A stretch of 64,000 nucleotides of DNA. Source: an uncultured Pseudomonadota bacterium (GTDB lineage: Bacteria > Pseudomonadota > Alphaproteobacteria > RF32 > CAG-239). Shown one piece after another: positions 19,995 through 29,300 of this stretch. Position 1 is the first letter of the stretch; every line of letters begins with the position of its first letter. The notes beneath the pieces were generated by a model. That model did no database searches. It saw only the letters and a program-made list of their open reading frames with translations, and was not told the DNA's origin. The position numbers were made by a program, and so were the translations under genes. Location: contig CADCCF010000002.1 in assembly GCA_902799835.1 (NCBI GenBank), positions 195,338 to 259,337 of the forward strand, read 5' to 3'.

Positions 19995-20031
19995 CCTCAT
20001 CGAATAATGACTTTATTTTGAAGGCAATAAA

Positions 20032-20079
20032 ATGTTGAAGCACAAAATATTCATATCATCAATTACCATTATCCCTTAA
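20032..20079 (+). CDS. Candidate isoleucine-rich leader peptide upstream of ileS
   Basis: A 15-codon frame, MLKHKIFISSITIIP then TAA, with AAGG 7-10 bases before the ATG. Five of 15 codons are isoleucine (ATA, ATA, ATT, ATT, ATC). It lies 75 bp before ileS and after a plausible promoter. Its second to fifth codons contain the 5' arm of a hairpin (20038-20093) that is followed by a long T-rich run. This is the standard layout of a ribosome-mediated attenuator. Translation is inferred; such a short frame could occur by chance, but the isoleucine content, the position and the hairpin all agree. Confidence 0.6.
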   Translation: MLKHKIFISSITIIP

Positions 20080-20114
20080 GGGGGATTGTGCTTTTATTTT
20101 TTCTTTTTTTTAGT
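20038..20114 (+). promoter_or_regulatory. Candidate ileS attenuator (terminator-like hairpin)
   Basis: AAGCACAA (20038-20045) pairs with TTGTGCTT (20086-20093). Inside it, ATCCC (20071-20075) can pair with GGGAT (20082-20086). A T-rich run (TTATTTTTTCTTTTTTTT) follows. The 5' arm lies inside the leader frame, so a ribosome held at the isoleucine codons would mask it and favour read-through into ileS. Confidence 0.6.
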
Positions 20115-20153
20115 TTTTAGATTTTATCAATTTAATTTTAGGGTATTTTAATA

Positions 20154-23100
20154 ATGAAACATTATGCAGATGTAAAGGCAAAGCCTGATTTTTCCGCCAT
20201 GGAAAAAGAAATTCTAGAGTTTTGGGAAGAAGATAAAACTTTTGAAAAGTCGGTTCATAATCGTGACGGTGCGGCGGAATTCGTATTTTATGACGGTCCT
20301 CCGTTTGCCAACGGCACTCCGCATTACGGGCATATTATGGTGTCTTATGTTAAGGATGTGGTAGCTCGTTTCCAAACCATGAATGGCAAAAAAGTTGAGC
20401 GCCGTTTGGGCTGGGATTGCCATGGTCTGCCTGCCGAAATGTCGGCCGAAAAGCAGCTTGGTGTTTCCGGACGCAAGCAAATTGAGGCTTATGGGGTTGA
20501 AAAATTCAATAATTTCTGCCGTTCCGATGTGCTCAAATATTCCGGTATTTGGGTTGATATGTTCAAGCGTATCGGTCGTTGGGTTGACTTTTCTAACGAT
20601 TATAAGACCATGAACCTTCCTTTTATGGAAAGTGTAATTCACAATTTTAAGGAACTTTATGACAAAGGTTTGGTTTATGAGGATTATCGCGTTTTGCCTT
20701 ATTCCTGGGCTGCCGAAACTCCGCTTTCCAACTTTGAGGTTAACCAAGGCTATCAGGACAAGACCGATTTTGCCATTACCGTAATGTTTAAGCTTGAAAA
20801 TGGTATGAAGATTCTCGTGTGGACAACAACGCCGTGGACGTTACCTTCAAACTTGATGTTGGCGGTGGGCAAGGATATTGACTATGTTATAATGGAAGAA
20901 GACGGACAAAAATATATCCTCGGTCGTGCTTTGCTGGGACGCTATAAAAAACAACTCGAGAATGCAAAAGAAGTTGGCTCATTTAAAGGATCTGATTTGG
21001 TTGGAATGAGTTATGAGCCGATGTTCCCATACTTTAAGCACTTAAAAGAAAAGGGCTGTTTTAAGGTGCTTTCAGGTGAATTTGTATCCACCGAAGATGG
21101 TACCGGCGTTGTACATATTGCCCCCGGTTTTGGTCAAGACGACTTTGATGTTTGTCGTGCTTATGATGAGCATTTTCCGATTATTTGTCCGGTTGATGAA
21201 GCGGGTAAATTTACCTCTGAAGTGCCGGATTACCAAGGTAAACAGGTTTTTGAAACCAATGAGCCGATTATGCAATGGTTAAAAGAAAATGGTCTTTTGG
21301 TTAAAAAAGAGCAATATACCCACTCTTATCCGTTTTGCTGGCGTACCGACACTCCGTTGATTTATAAGGCGATGTCATCTTGGTTTGTTAAAGTTACCGA
21401 TTTCAGAGATGAGATGGTTAAGAATAATCAGCAGATTAATTGGGTGCCCGATCATATTAAAGACGGTCGTTTCGGTAAATGGCTTGAGGGTGCAAGAGAT
21501 TGGTCAATTTCGCGTAATCGTTTTTGGGGAACACCGATTCCGGTTTGGAAATCAGACAATCCGGCATACCCCAGAGTTGACGTTTTCGGTTCAATTGCTG
21601 AGATTAAAGAAAAAACCGGATTTGCGGTTACCGATTTGCATAAACCCTATATTGATGATGTGGTCTATCCTAATCCCGATGATCCATCAGGTAAAACGAT
21701 GATGCGTCGTGTCGGTGATGTATTTGACTGCTGGTTTGAGAGTGGCTCAATGCCTTATGCTCAAGTCCATTATCCGTTTGAGAACAAACAATGGTTTGAG
21801 GAGCATTTTCCGGCTGACTTTATTGTTGAAGCTATCGACCAAACTCGCGGTTGGTTCTACACTTTGACCGTATTATCGACAGCGTTACACAACAAACCGG
21901 CATTTAAGAATTGTATTTGCACCGGATTGTTGATGGCTGAGGGCGGACAAAAACTCTCTAAGCGCTTAAAGAATTATCCTGATCCCAACGAGGTTTTAGA
22001 AAATATCGGCTCAGATTCGCTTCGTTGGTTTTTGGTATCATCACCGGTATTAAAAGGCGGCAATTTGGCAGTTGATAAGGAGGGTAAAGAAATTGCCAAA
22101 GCTACCCGTGAGGCACTTATTCCCTTATGGAATGCTTTTTACTTCTTTACACTTTATGCCAATGCCGAAAGCTATCAGGCCAAAGAAATTTATACTTCTG
22201 ATGATGCTATGGATAACTACATTTTATCCAAACTCAAAAAATTGGGCGAAACCGTAAAGCATGGCTTAGAAACTTATGATGTTGCCGTTGCTTGTGATGC
22301 GGTAGCCGCATTTATTGAGGTTTTGAATAACTGGTATATTCGCCGTACTCGCGATCGTTTCTGGGGAGGTGAGGGTAAGGCTTTTGATGTGCTTTATACC
22401 GTATTGGTTAACTTGTGCAAGATTGCTGCCCCGTTGATGCCTTTTGCCACTGAGTATGTCTACAAAACATTGACAGGCGCGGAATCCGTGCATTTGTGTG
22501 ACTATCCTGCACTGGCACAAGTCAATTATAATGCCAAATTGGTTGAGGATATGGACTTTTTGCAAGAACTTTGCTCAGCCGGCAAATTTATCCGTGAGGA
22601 GAAGAAATTGCGCAATCGTTTACCTTTGAACTCATTAACAGTAGTCGGACGCGAGTTGCCGGAAGCCTATCAGGAAATTATCAAAGATGAGCTTAATGTT
22701 AAACAAGTTAAGTTTGATGATAACCTGTCTGCTTATGCCGACAAAAAGCTGTACCTTTATACTCCTTTGCTGGGCAAAACCTTGGGCAAAGACATGGGGG
22801 CGGTTATGGCTGCCTACAAGCAAGGTCAATGGTCGATGAATGCTGATGGAACTTTGGCTATCGGCGGTCATAATTTGACCAATGATTTGTTTGAAGTTCG
22901 CTTGGAAATGAAAGACGGCGTATCAGGCGCTCCATTTGCTGAAAATAAGGCTTTGGTTACTTTAGATACTGAGGTTACACCACAACTTAAACGTGAGGGT
23001 ATGGCACGCGACTTTGTTCGTTTGGTACAAACCTTGCGTAAGGATAAAGACTTTAATATTTCGGATAGAATTGAGCTTTGTTATTCTACTTCGTCCGATG

Positions 23101-23240
23101 AATTATCCTTAGCCTTAAAAGAAAATGAGAGTTATATAGCTGAACAAGTATTGGCTGTAAAGGTCAGTGATTCATGCACTGACGGACAAAAGGCTGATAT
23201 TGAAGGAGCTGAAGTTTCCTTCAACGCCAAGGTTGCTTAA
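20154..23240 (+). CDS. ileS: Isoleucyl-tRNA synthetase, long eukaryotic-like type
   Basis: A class I synthetase of 1028 residues. The HIGH-type motif reads PPFANGTPHYGHI, followed by RRLGWDCHGLPAE; the KMSKS-type motif is GGQKLSKRLKNYPDP. The HYGH form, the KxSKRLKNYP form and the length of about 1030 place it with the eukaryotic-like (IleRS2) group, in contrast to the ~940-residue standard bacterial type. The editing domain (about 185-400) includes WTTTPWTLPSNLMLAVG. No C-terminal zinc-finger cysteine cluster of the E. coli type is seen. IleRS2 enzymes are often less sensitive to mupirocin; whether this one is cannot be told from sequence. It lies behind a candidate Ile attenuator. Confidence 0.96.
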   Translation: MKHYADVKAKPDFSAMEKEILEFWEEDKTFEKSVHNRDGAAEFVFYDGPPFANGTPHYGHIMVSYVKDVVARFQTMNGKKVERRLGWDCHGLPAEMSAEKQLGVSGRKQIEAYGVEKFNNFCRSDVLKYSGIWVDMFKRIGRWVDFSNDYKTMNLPFMESVIHNFKELYDKGLVYEDYRVLPYSWAAETPLSNFEVNQGYQDKTDFAITVMFKLENGMKILVWTTTPWTLPSNLMLAVGKDIDYVIMEEDGQKYILGRALLGRYKKQLENAKEVGSFKGSDLVGMSYEPMFPYFKHLKEKGCFKVLSGEFVSTEDGTGVVHIAPGFGQDDFDVCRAYDEHFPIICPVDEAGKFTSEVPDYQGKQVFETNEPIMQWLKENGLLVKKEQYTHSYPFCWRTDTPLIYKAMSSWFVKVTDFRDEMVKNNQQINWVPDHIKDGRFGKWLEGARDWSISRNRFWGTPIPVWKSDNPAYPRVDVFGSIAEIKEKTGFAVTDLHKPYIDDVVYPNPDDPSGKTMMRRVGDVFDCWFESGSMPYAQVHYPFENKQWFEEHFPADFIVEAIDQTRGWFYTLTVLSTALHNKPAFKNCICTGLLMAEGGQKLSKRLKNYPDPNEVLENIGSDSLRWFLVSSPVLKGGNLAVDKEGKEIAKATREALIPLWNAFYFFTLYANAESYQAKEIYTSDDAMDNYILSKLKKLGETVKHGLETYDVAVACDAVAAFIEVLNNWYIRRTRDRFWGGEGKAFDVLYTVLVNLCKIAAPLMPFATEYVYKTLTGAESVHLCDYPALAQVNYNAKLVEDMDFLQELCSAGKFIREEKKLRNRLPLNSLTVVGRELPEAYQEIIKDELNVKQVKFDDNLSAYADKKLYLYTPLLGKTLGKDMGAVMAAYKQGQWSMNADGTLAIGGHNLTNDLFEVRLEMKDGVSGAPFAENKALVTLDTEVTPQLKREGMARDFVRLVQTLRKDKDFNISDRIELCYSTSSDELSLALKENESYIAEQVLAVKVSDSCTDGQKADIEGAEVSFNAKVA

Positions 23241-23252
23241 ATTAACATAACA

Positions 23253-23286
23253 AAAAAGCCCCATCTGAAATAATGGGGCTTTTTTA
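23253..23286 (+). terminator. Intrinsic terminator after ileS
   Basis: Stem AGCCCCAT/ATGGGGCT with an 8-nt loop and following T run. It is A-rich on the 5' side, so it may also serve the convergent aminotransferase gene. Confidence 0.9.
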
Positions 23287-23296
23287 TATGTATCAA

Positions 23297-24457
23297 CTAA
23301 GCTACCTTATTTTTTTTTAGGACAGCAAATTCGTTCATAACACCGATGATATAATCCATCTGTTCATTATCCAAATAAGGTGTCATCGGCAAGCTCAAAA
23401 CCGTTTTCGACAACTTTTCACAAACCGGCAATGAACGAGTATTCCACTTTGCGTAAGCTGTTTGTGTATGAACCGGACGAGGATAATAAGCACCGCAAGG
23501 AATTCCGCGCTCTTTTAAGTAAGTCATCAACTCGTCACGATTCTCGCAATTTATGGTATAAAGTGCATAAGCCGAACGACAATTGGGCAAAATTTGTTGC
23601 TTATTAAAATAGCTGTCCAATTCGTTATCATAACGCGAAGCTATCTTGTAACGATTTTCCAATTCTTGGTTGAAAACTGTTAACTTTTGCAACAAAACAG
23701 CACCCTGGAAAGAATTCATTCTGCCGGTCATGCCTAAGCGGACATTGTCATAGTGATCTTCCGGGCTCATACCATGAACGCGGCAAGATTGAACAAGCGA
23801 GTTCCAAACTTCGTTATTGGTAAATACTGCACCGCCATCGCCGTATCCCCCCAAAGGCTTGGTAGGATAGAACGAGGTCGCAGTCATATCGGCGATTGAA
23901 CCGGCTTTTTTGCCATGATAAATTGAACCATAAGACTGGCAAGCATCAGACAAAACTTTCAAGTTGTATTTATTGGCTACGATAAATATCGCATCATAAT
24001 CGCAGGGAGATCCGAAAATATCGACCGCAATTATAGCCTTGGGCGACAGTTTGCCTTCACGAATAACTTCTTGAATGGCTTTTTCCAAATCATTAACATC
24101 CATATTATAAGTATTTGGATCAGAATCAACAAACACTGGAGTTGCACCGGTAATGGCAACACATTCGGCCGATGCTACAAAAGTGAAAGATGATACGAAC
24201 ACGGCATCGCCTTCCTTCAAGCCCCAAGCCATCAGAGCTAAAGTCAAAGCATCAGTACCGGACCCGCAGGTCGAGCAATATTTAACATTTGAATAATTTG
24301 CCAAAGCGCTGTCCAATTGCTTGGTTTCAGGACCTTGACAATATCCGCCGTGATCTAAAATGGTCTTAAAAGCATTCAAAAACTTTTCTTGGCCAATAAC
24401 TTCTTGAGTTGTTTTGCAATCAAACAAAGGGATTGCTTTCGCTGGTTTATTTAACAT
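23297..24457 (-). CDS. DegT/DnrJ/EryC1-family sugar aminotransferase
   Basis: A PLP-dependent aminotransferase of 386 residues, probably acting on a nucleotide-linked keto-sugar for surface glycan synthesis. Visible family features are the cofactor-phosphate loop CGSGTDALTLAL, the ring-stacking region SSFTFVASAECV, the aspartate block SDACQSYG, and the Schiff-base lysine in SFYPTKPLGGYGDGG. This last form resembles WbpE/WlbC-type enzymes. The ATG at 24457 is chosen because AGGA lies 8 bases upstream; the 24-residue longer frame has no comparable site. The exact sugar substrate is not determinable here. Confidence 0.9.
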   Translation of the reverse strand: MLNKPAKAIPLFDCKTTQEVIGQEKFLNAFKTILDHGGYCQGPETKQLDSALANYSNVKYCSTCGSGTDALTLALMAWGLKEGDAVFVSSFTFVASAECVAITGATPVFVDSDPNTYNMDVNDLEKAIQEVIREGKLSPKAIIAVDIFGSPCDYDAIFIVANKYNLKVLSDACQSYGSIYHGKKAGSIADMTATSFYPTKPLGGYGDGGAVFTNNEVWNSLVQSCRVHGMSPEDHYDNVRLGMTGRMNSFQGAVLLQKLTVFNQELENRYKIASRYDNELDSYFNKQQILPNCRSAYALYTINCENRDELMTYLKERGIPCGAYYPRPVHTQTAYAKWNTRSLPVCEKLSKTVLSLPMTPYLDNEQMDYIIGVMNEFAVLKKNKVA

Positions 24458-24583
24458 AGCATTTTTCCTAACAATTGATAAAAGTTCCAATTTCGGTGTG
24501 ATACTATGTAAATTTGTTATAAAATGCAAAACACAATTTTTTTCTTTTCTGTAACAAAATAAAATATTATTTTAAAAGTGAGC

Positions 24584-24612
24584 TTGATTTTACAAAATAA
24601 AAATGTTAAATT
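24584..24612 (+). promoter_or_regulatory. Putative mlaA promoter
   Basis: TTGATT and TAAATT are separated by 17 bp, with the -10 about 33 bp before the mlaA start. The region is AT-rich, so support is moderate. Confidence 0.4.
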
Positions 24613-24645
24613 CTTTGGCGATGTAAAATTTTACGGAGAACAAAA

Positions 24646-25407
24646 TTGTATAGTAATGTTACCATCGCTGCTTTAAGTTTAAGCTTAATGTTGGGTGCTT
24701 GTGCATCAAACATCCATCGCAATGATGCTGATGCGGATCCTTATGAAAATATGAATCGCAAAATTTTTGCTTTCAACGATAAGGTATATGAAAACGTATA
24801 CTTTCCGATTGCACGCGGTTATCGTAAAATAACCAATCAGGATGTGCGTAATCGAGTATCAAATTTTGTCGATAATATCGAAGAACCTATCACTGCAGCC
24901 AACTACATTTTGCAGTTGAAGCCCAAAGCGGCGGGTATCAGCGTAGCTCGTTTTGCCGTTAATTCTACTTTAGGTTTGGCCGGCACATTTGATGTTGCTA
25001 CCGGTTGGGGTTTAGGCTTAGAGCGCACCAACGCTAACACTACTATGGCCAGTTGGTGTATGGCTGATGGTCCTTATGTAGTTGTGCCTTTTGTCGGACC
25101 GGGAACTGCTCGTTCATTTGCCGGTATGGTAGCGGATTCGGCAGCTGATCCGGTATATTGGGCAACCTATAAAGATGCCAATATTCATGACAAAGCGACT
25201 TATGGCTTTGCCGCGGTCAAATACACCGATAAAATCAATTCTCTGATGGACTTATATACCGGTTTCAAAGAAGATTCGGTTGACTTGTATGCCACCTTGC
25301 GTTCGGCATACTTGCAAAATCAACGCAAATTAAAGTGTCGTTTTGCTGATGAAAGTGATGATACTTCGCATTTTGACTTTGAGTTTGATGAAGATATGGA
25401 AGACTGA
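24646..25407 (+). CDS. mlaA: MlaA (VacJ) family outer-membrane lipoprotein
   Basis: MlaA sits in the outer membrane and removes misplaced phospholipids from the outer leaflet, passing them to MlaC. The lipobox is LGAC (Cys at residue 18). Typical family text follows: DPYENMNRKIFAFND, YFPIARGYR, VSNFVDNIEEPITAANYILQ and FAVNSTLGLAGTFDVA. The start codon is TTG with GGAG 8 bases before it, as no in-frame ATG precedes the lipobox. The signal peptide is unusual in having no Lys or Arg in its n-region. mlaC follows after 34 bp; mlaFED are not in the window. Confidence 0.93.
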   Translation: MYSNVTIAALSLSLMLGACASNIHRNDADADPYENMNRKIFAFNDKVYENVYFPIARGYRKITNQDVRNRVSNFVDNIEEPITAANYILQLKPKAAGISVARFAVNSTLGLAGTFDVATGWGLGLERTNANTTMASWCMADGPYVVVPFVGPGTARSFAGMVADSAADPVYWATYKDANIHDKATYGFAAVKYTDKINSLMDLYTGFKEDSVDLYATLRSAYLQNQRKLKCRFADESDDTSHFDFEFDEDMED

Positions 25408-25441
25408 TAAACTTAACACTTAATATATAAGGAAAAGGACT

Positions 25442-26059
25442 ATGAAAAAACTTTTAGCTTTTGCTGTTGCCGCCATTGTCGGAACATTTTGTCTTAAGGC
25501 TTATGCCGAATTGGACGCTGGTGCGGCTGAAAAATTTATCAAAGACACCACGGCTGAAGGTGTTGAGCAGATTATTAATGCTGATGTCAGTCAGGCTGAA
25601 AAAGACAGGCGTTTTCACAAATTATTGAATAACGCTCTTGATTTGGATTTCATTGGACAATTTGTGTTGGGACGCAACTGGAAGACGGCCAATCCTCAGC
25701 AACGTGAACAGTTTATCACAACCTATCGTGATTTAAATATTTTGAACTGGTCGAAACGTTTTAATGAATTTAAAGGTAAAAATTTTGTATTTAAAGGTAC
25801 TACTCCTTCCACTTCAAAGGGGCAGATTTTTGTTAACACTGTTGTTCCTATGGAACAAGGCGAACCGGCCAAAGTTTTGTGGCGTGTTCGTGAAAAAAAT
25901 GGCACCTATAAGATTGTTGATATTGTGATTGAGGGTGTAAGCATAGCCCAAGCCTCGCGCAGTGAGTATACTGCTTTTATTAAAAACAATGCCGGAGGAT
26001 TGGATGCTTTGATTCGTGACTTGAAAGAAAAGCTCAAAAAAGCTCAAGCTCCCAAATAA
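25442..26059 (+). CDS. mlaC: MlaC/Ttg2D family periplasmic phospholipid-binding protein
   Basis: A 205-residue protein with a signal peptide (KKLLAFAVAAIVGTFCLKAYA). The mature part matches the MlaC family: a helical N-terminal region (AEKDRRFHKLLNNALDLDFIGQFVLGRNW), then FITTYRDLNILNWSKRF and the beta-rich half with VNTVVPMEQGEPAKVLWRV and YKIVDIVIEGVSIAQ. It shuttles phospholipid between MlaA and the inner-membrane complex. GGAAAAGGA precedes the ATG. It is second in the mlaA-mlaC unit and ends in a strong terminator. Confidence 0.92.
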   Translation: MKKLLAFAVAAIVGTFCLKAYAELDAGAAEKFIKDTTAEGVEQIINADVSQAEKDRRFHKLLNNALDLDFIGQFVLGRNWKTANPQQREQFITTYRDLNILNWSKRFNEFKGKNFVFKGTTPSTSKGQIFVNTVVPMEQGEPAKVLWRVREKNGTYKIVDIVIEGVSIAQASRSEYTAFIKNNAGGLDALIRDLKEKLKKAQAPK

Positions 26060-26078
26060 AAAATCAACCTATGATAAG

Positions 26079-26115
26079 ATGGAGTCGATTTTTTAGAGTC
26101 GACTCCATTTTTTTG
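26079..26115 (+). terminator. Intrinsic terminator after mlaC
   Basis: A perfect 10-bp stem ATGGAGTCGA/TCGACTCCAT with a 10-nt loop and a T run. Confidence 0.9.
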
Positions 26116-26318
26116 TGTCAAAAAGATAGAAAAATTTAATGACTTTTTAAAATTTTTATGTTAAAATCACAATAAAATATGCGGTGTTGAAACAATTTAA
26201 AGAAAAAATACCAAATTTTGACAAAAAAGTATTGAATCATGCAAAATTTTATGATATACTCCCCGCAGTTAATTTGAAAAGATATCGTAAAACGAGCATT
26301 TATAAGGGAGCAAATAAG

Positions 26319-29300
26319 ATGACTTCATGGACAGATGACGAATTAAACAAAATGTCAATCCGCGAGATATACAGCCTTTGGAAAGAAGCGGACGATGAGC
26401 AAAAGCAAAGATTAAGCGATTATATGGCAAATCGCACGGAAGCTACTACCAAAACAGAAGATTTTAAAGATGTTAATGGAGATTTTTTGGGTGAGTATGA
26501 TTTAGCTGCCGCAATCAAGATGGCATATACTGATAAAAAAGGTGTAGCTCCCAAAGAAGTCTTAGCATTAGTCAACACATCAATTGAAAGTGTTAAAGCA
26601 GATGGTGGTATATCATCTTTGCAGAAAATTTTGCGTATGAACGCATTGATCGAAGCTAGAGATGTTTTGCTCAGCGGTGTTTCCGGTGTCAGCGAACAAA
26701 GCAAAAAAAATGGCAGAATTGTTGCAGATAACTTAAAAAAGAAAAAAGCTGATAAATTATTACCGGAAGAAATCAAGGATTTTGATGACGCAGACAACAC
26801 TGGTAGTTTGGATAATGTTGATCCCGATGTTGTCGCTCAATTGCGCCAAGAAATTGCCAAATTGGCAAACTTTAACAAAGTTGATGGTAAAACTATTGAA
26901 ACCAACGATAATGTTTTGGCTAGTGTTATTGGCGGTTTGGATAATGAACATTTGTTTGATAACATAAAAGTAAAATTTAAGTTTGCTGAGGGTGAGCAGG
27001 GAAAAGCAGGATATGTTGAAACTTCATCTGATCAGGCAGCTCATCTTGAAAAAGTATTAAAGCATAATGCCGCTTTGCGTGCAACTTATGATGCTTTGGC
27101 CGATAAAGAATTTTATAAAAAGTATCAATCCTATCTTGCAATAAAGGATAAAAATTCCGCTCAAGCCAAAGAGATGGCTCAAGCAATCATGGGATACTTC
27201 CAAGATAAGATTGCTTCAAACTATGAACGTAGCTTAGTTTTAGCTCGTATTACCACGCTTGACAGTGATTTGCTAGAGAATGTTAAAATCAACCGCAAGA
27301 CCGGCAGAGCTTCTTATAAGGAAGATGATGAACAAATTGCTGGAATTGTCTCTGATGTTGCAAAAGCGGTTTCCGATGGAAAAGTAATTGAACTCAATCC
27401 CCATACCGTCGGCATGGATACCTACGATATGGAATTAGAGAATGCTGTAGTTTCTCAATCTCTTAAGACTAAAAATGTTTTTGACAAAGCCAAAGAAAAG
27501 ATGAAGTTTTTCAAGACAATGAAGGCTGGTTGGAAACAAACCATGAAAGATGGCGGATGGAAGCGAGTATTTGGTCGCGGATTTGTTAACTTGGGTATTT
27601 TTGGTGTTTCAGCTGTTGCTATATCCACCGGTTCAGCCGCTCTCATTGTCCCCGGTGCAGTCGCTTATGCCGGATGGACTTGGGTTAATGCCAAGATGAT
27701 GCCGGTTTATGATCATATCAAAGCCAAATTGCGCAATGGAGAAAAGTTAAGTCATAAAGAAAGACGCAAATATATCAAAGAAAACTGGAAAGCCAATAAG
27801 GCCGAAGTTTACGCGCAAACCCGTTTCAAAAAGCGTTCAAACTTCCGTGTCAGCGAGGGTGCTGTTGTGGCTGGTGTTGCCGGTGTTACCTCGTTCGTTG
27901 CTGGACCGTTATGGTCAAGAATAGCTCGTCAAACATTTATGCTTGGCGGTAAGAGCATTACTCTCGGACTAACAGCTCATGCAGAGAAAAAGTCTAAGGA
28001 ACAATACTTGGAAGATGGTCATCGTCGTCTGGCCCAATACAAAGAAATAAAGGCTTTAGAAGGGCAAAAAACACAAGACATCGTTACATTAGGTGCAGTT
28101 GCTGCCGGTGCTGCCTATGTTGACTCCGGTGCTGCAGCTACAGTTAACAATGCTGTTATTGGTGCACTCGGACTTGGGGATGAACTTGCCGCATTGAATA
28201 ATTGGTTGCATGGTAATAAAAATACCGGCAATGCAAATCGGGCAGGTGATGAAACTACTACACCTGTTGCCGAGGATGCAACTGAGCAGGAAACTCCGGA
28301 AGTTGAAAAAACACCTGAGCAAATAGAACAAGAAACCAAAGAAGCTCGTTGGGCCGATAACCGGGCAAAGCTTTTGCAAGATGCTGGAGATAACCATAAT
28401 TTTGGTACTGATCCGAGTCAATATGATGGCTATACACTTAAGATGTACAATGCTACTGGTAAATTCGGCACTGCTCAGCACAATATATGGTTGCAAAATT
28501 TTGCTGATGGCAAGATTGACTCTCGTCCTGAATGGATGTCTCCTATGCAATATATTCGTGCATACGAATTATTGGAGGCTTTTGGTCATGATGTTGCCGG
28601 TCATCCTGATGCCGAGGTTATGAATGCGATTCGAATGGAGCTCAACTGTGATGACGATTATGTTCCAACTCCTGAAATGAATAAACGTATTGAGGAAGTT
28701 TTGAGTAAAGTTGTATTTGAAAACAAAAGTCGTTTGGTCATAATACAAAAAGGTGATTGTTTGGTTGAGTACAATGAATATGGTCACATGGGGTATATGG
28801 ATGCTCAAAAGTGCGGATACAATGAGGTAGTTTTGGATGATGGCCGTGTTGCTATCACAAAGTCAACTTTGACTACAAACAGAATAGAAGGCATGAAAGT
28901 TACTCATATTGATTGTGACGGCAAAACTGTTGAAGTTAGCAAAATTGTTCAGGTAAGACCTATGCCTTGTGACAATCAACATGTTGATGAAACACATGCT
29001 GATGAAACACATGCTGATGAAACACATGCTGATGAAACACATGTAGATAAAACACCGGCGCGTGAGCCGCAGAATTTTGCAGTTGCACCGAGCAATGACA
29101 TCCATTTTGAGAGTGAAATTCCCGGAACTGCCGACGAAGTTCAAATTCACTCTTCCAAAGGCGATGTTTTACAGATTAGTAAGCCTGTTGCAACTCAAAG
29201 TCTGGAAGCTTTACACAAAGATGTTGCCGATATTCTGAGGGACTCAGAAGACATCACCGTAGAGCAGTTGCAACAAATTAACGAGATGTTGGGGATAAAC

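Noticed and set aside
20001..20153. T-box riboswitch before ileS
   Set aside because: No T-box consensus (AGGGUGGNACCGCG-like) is seen, and T-boxes are essentially absent from Alphaproteobacteria. The Ile-codon leader explains the layout better.
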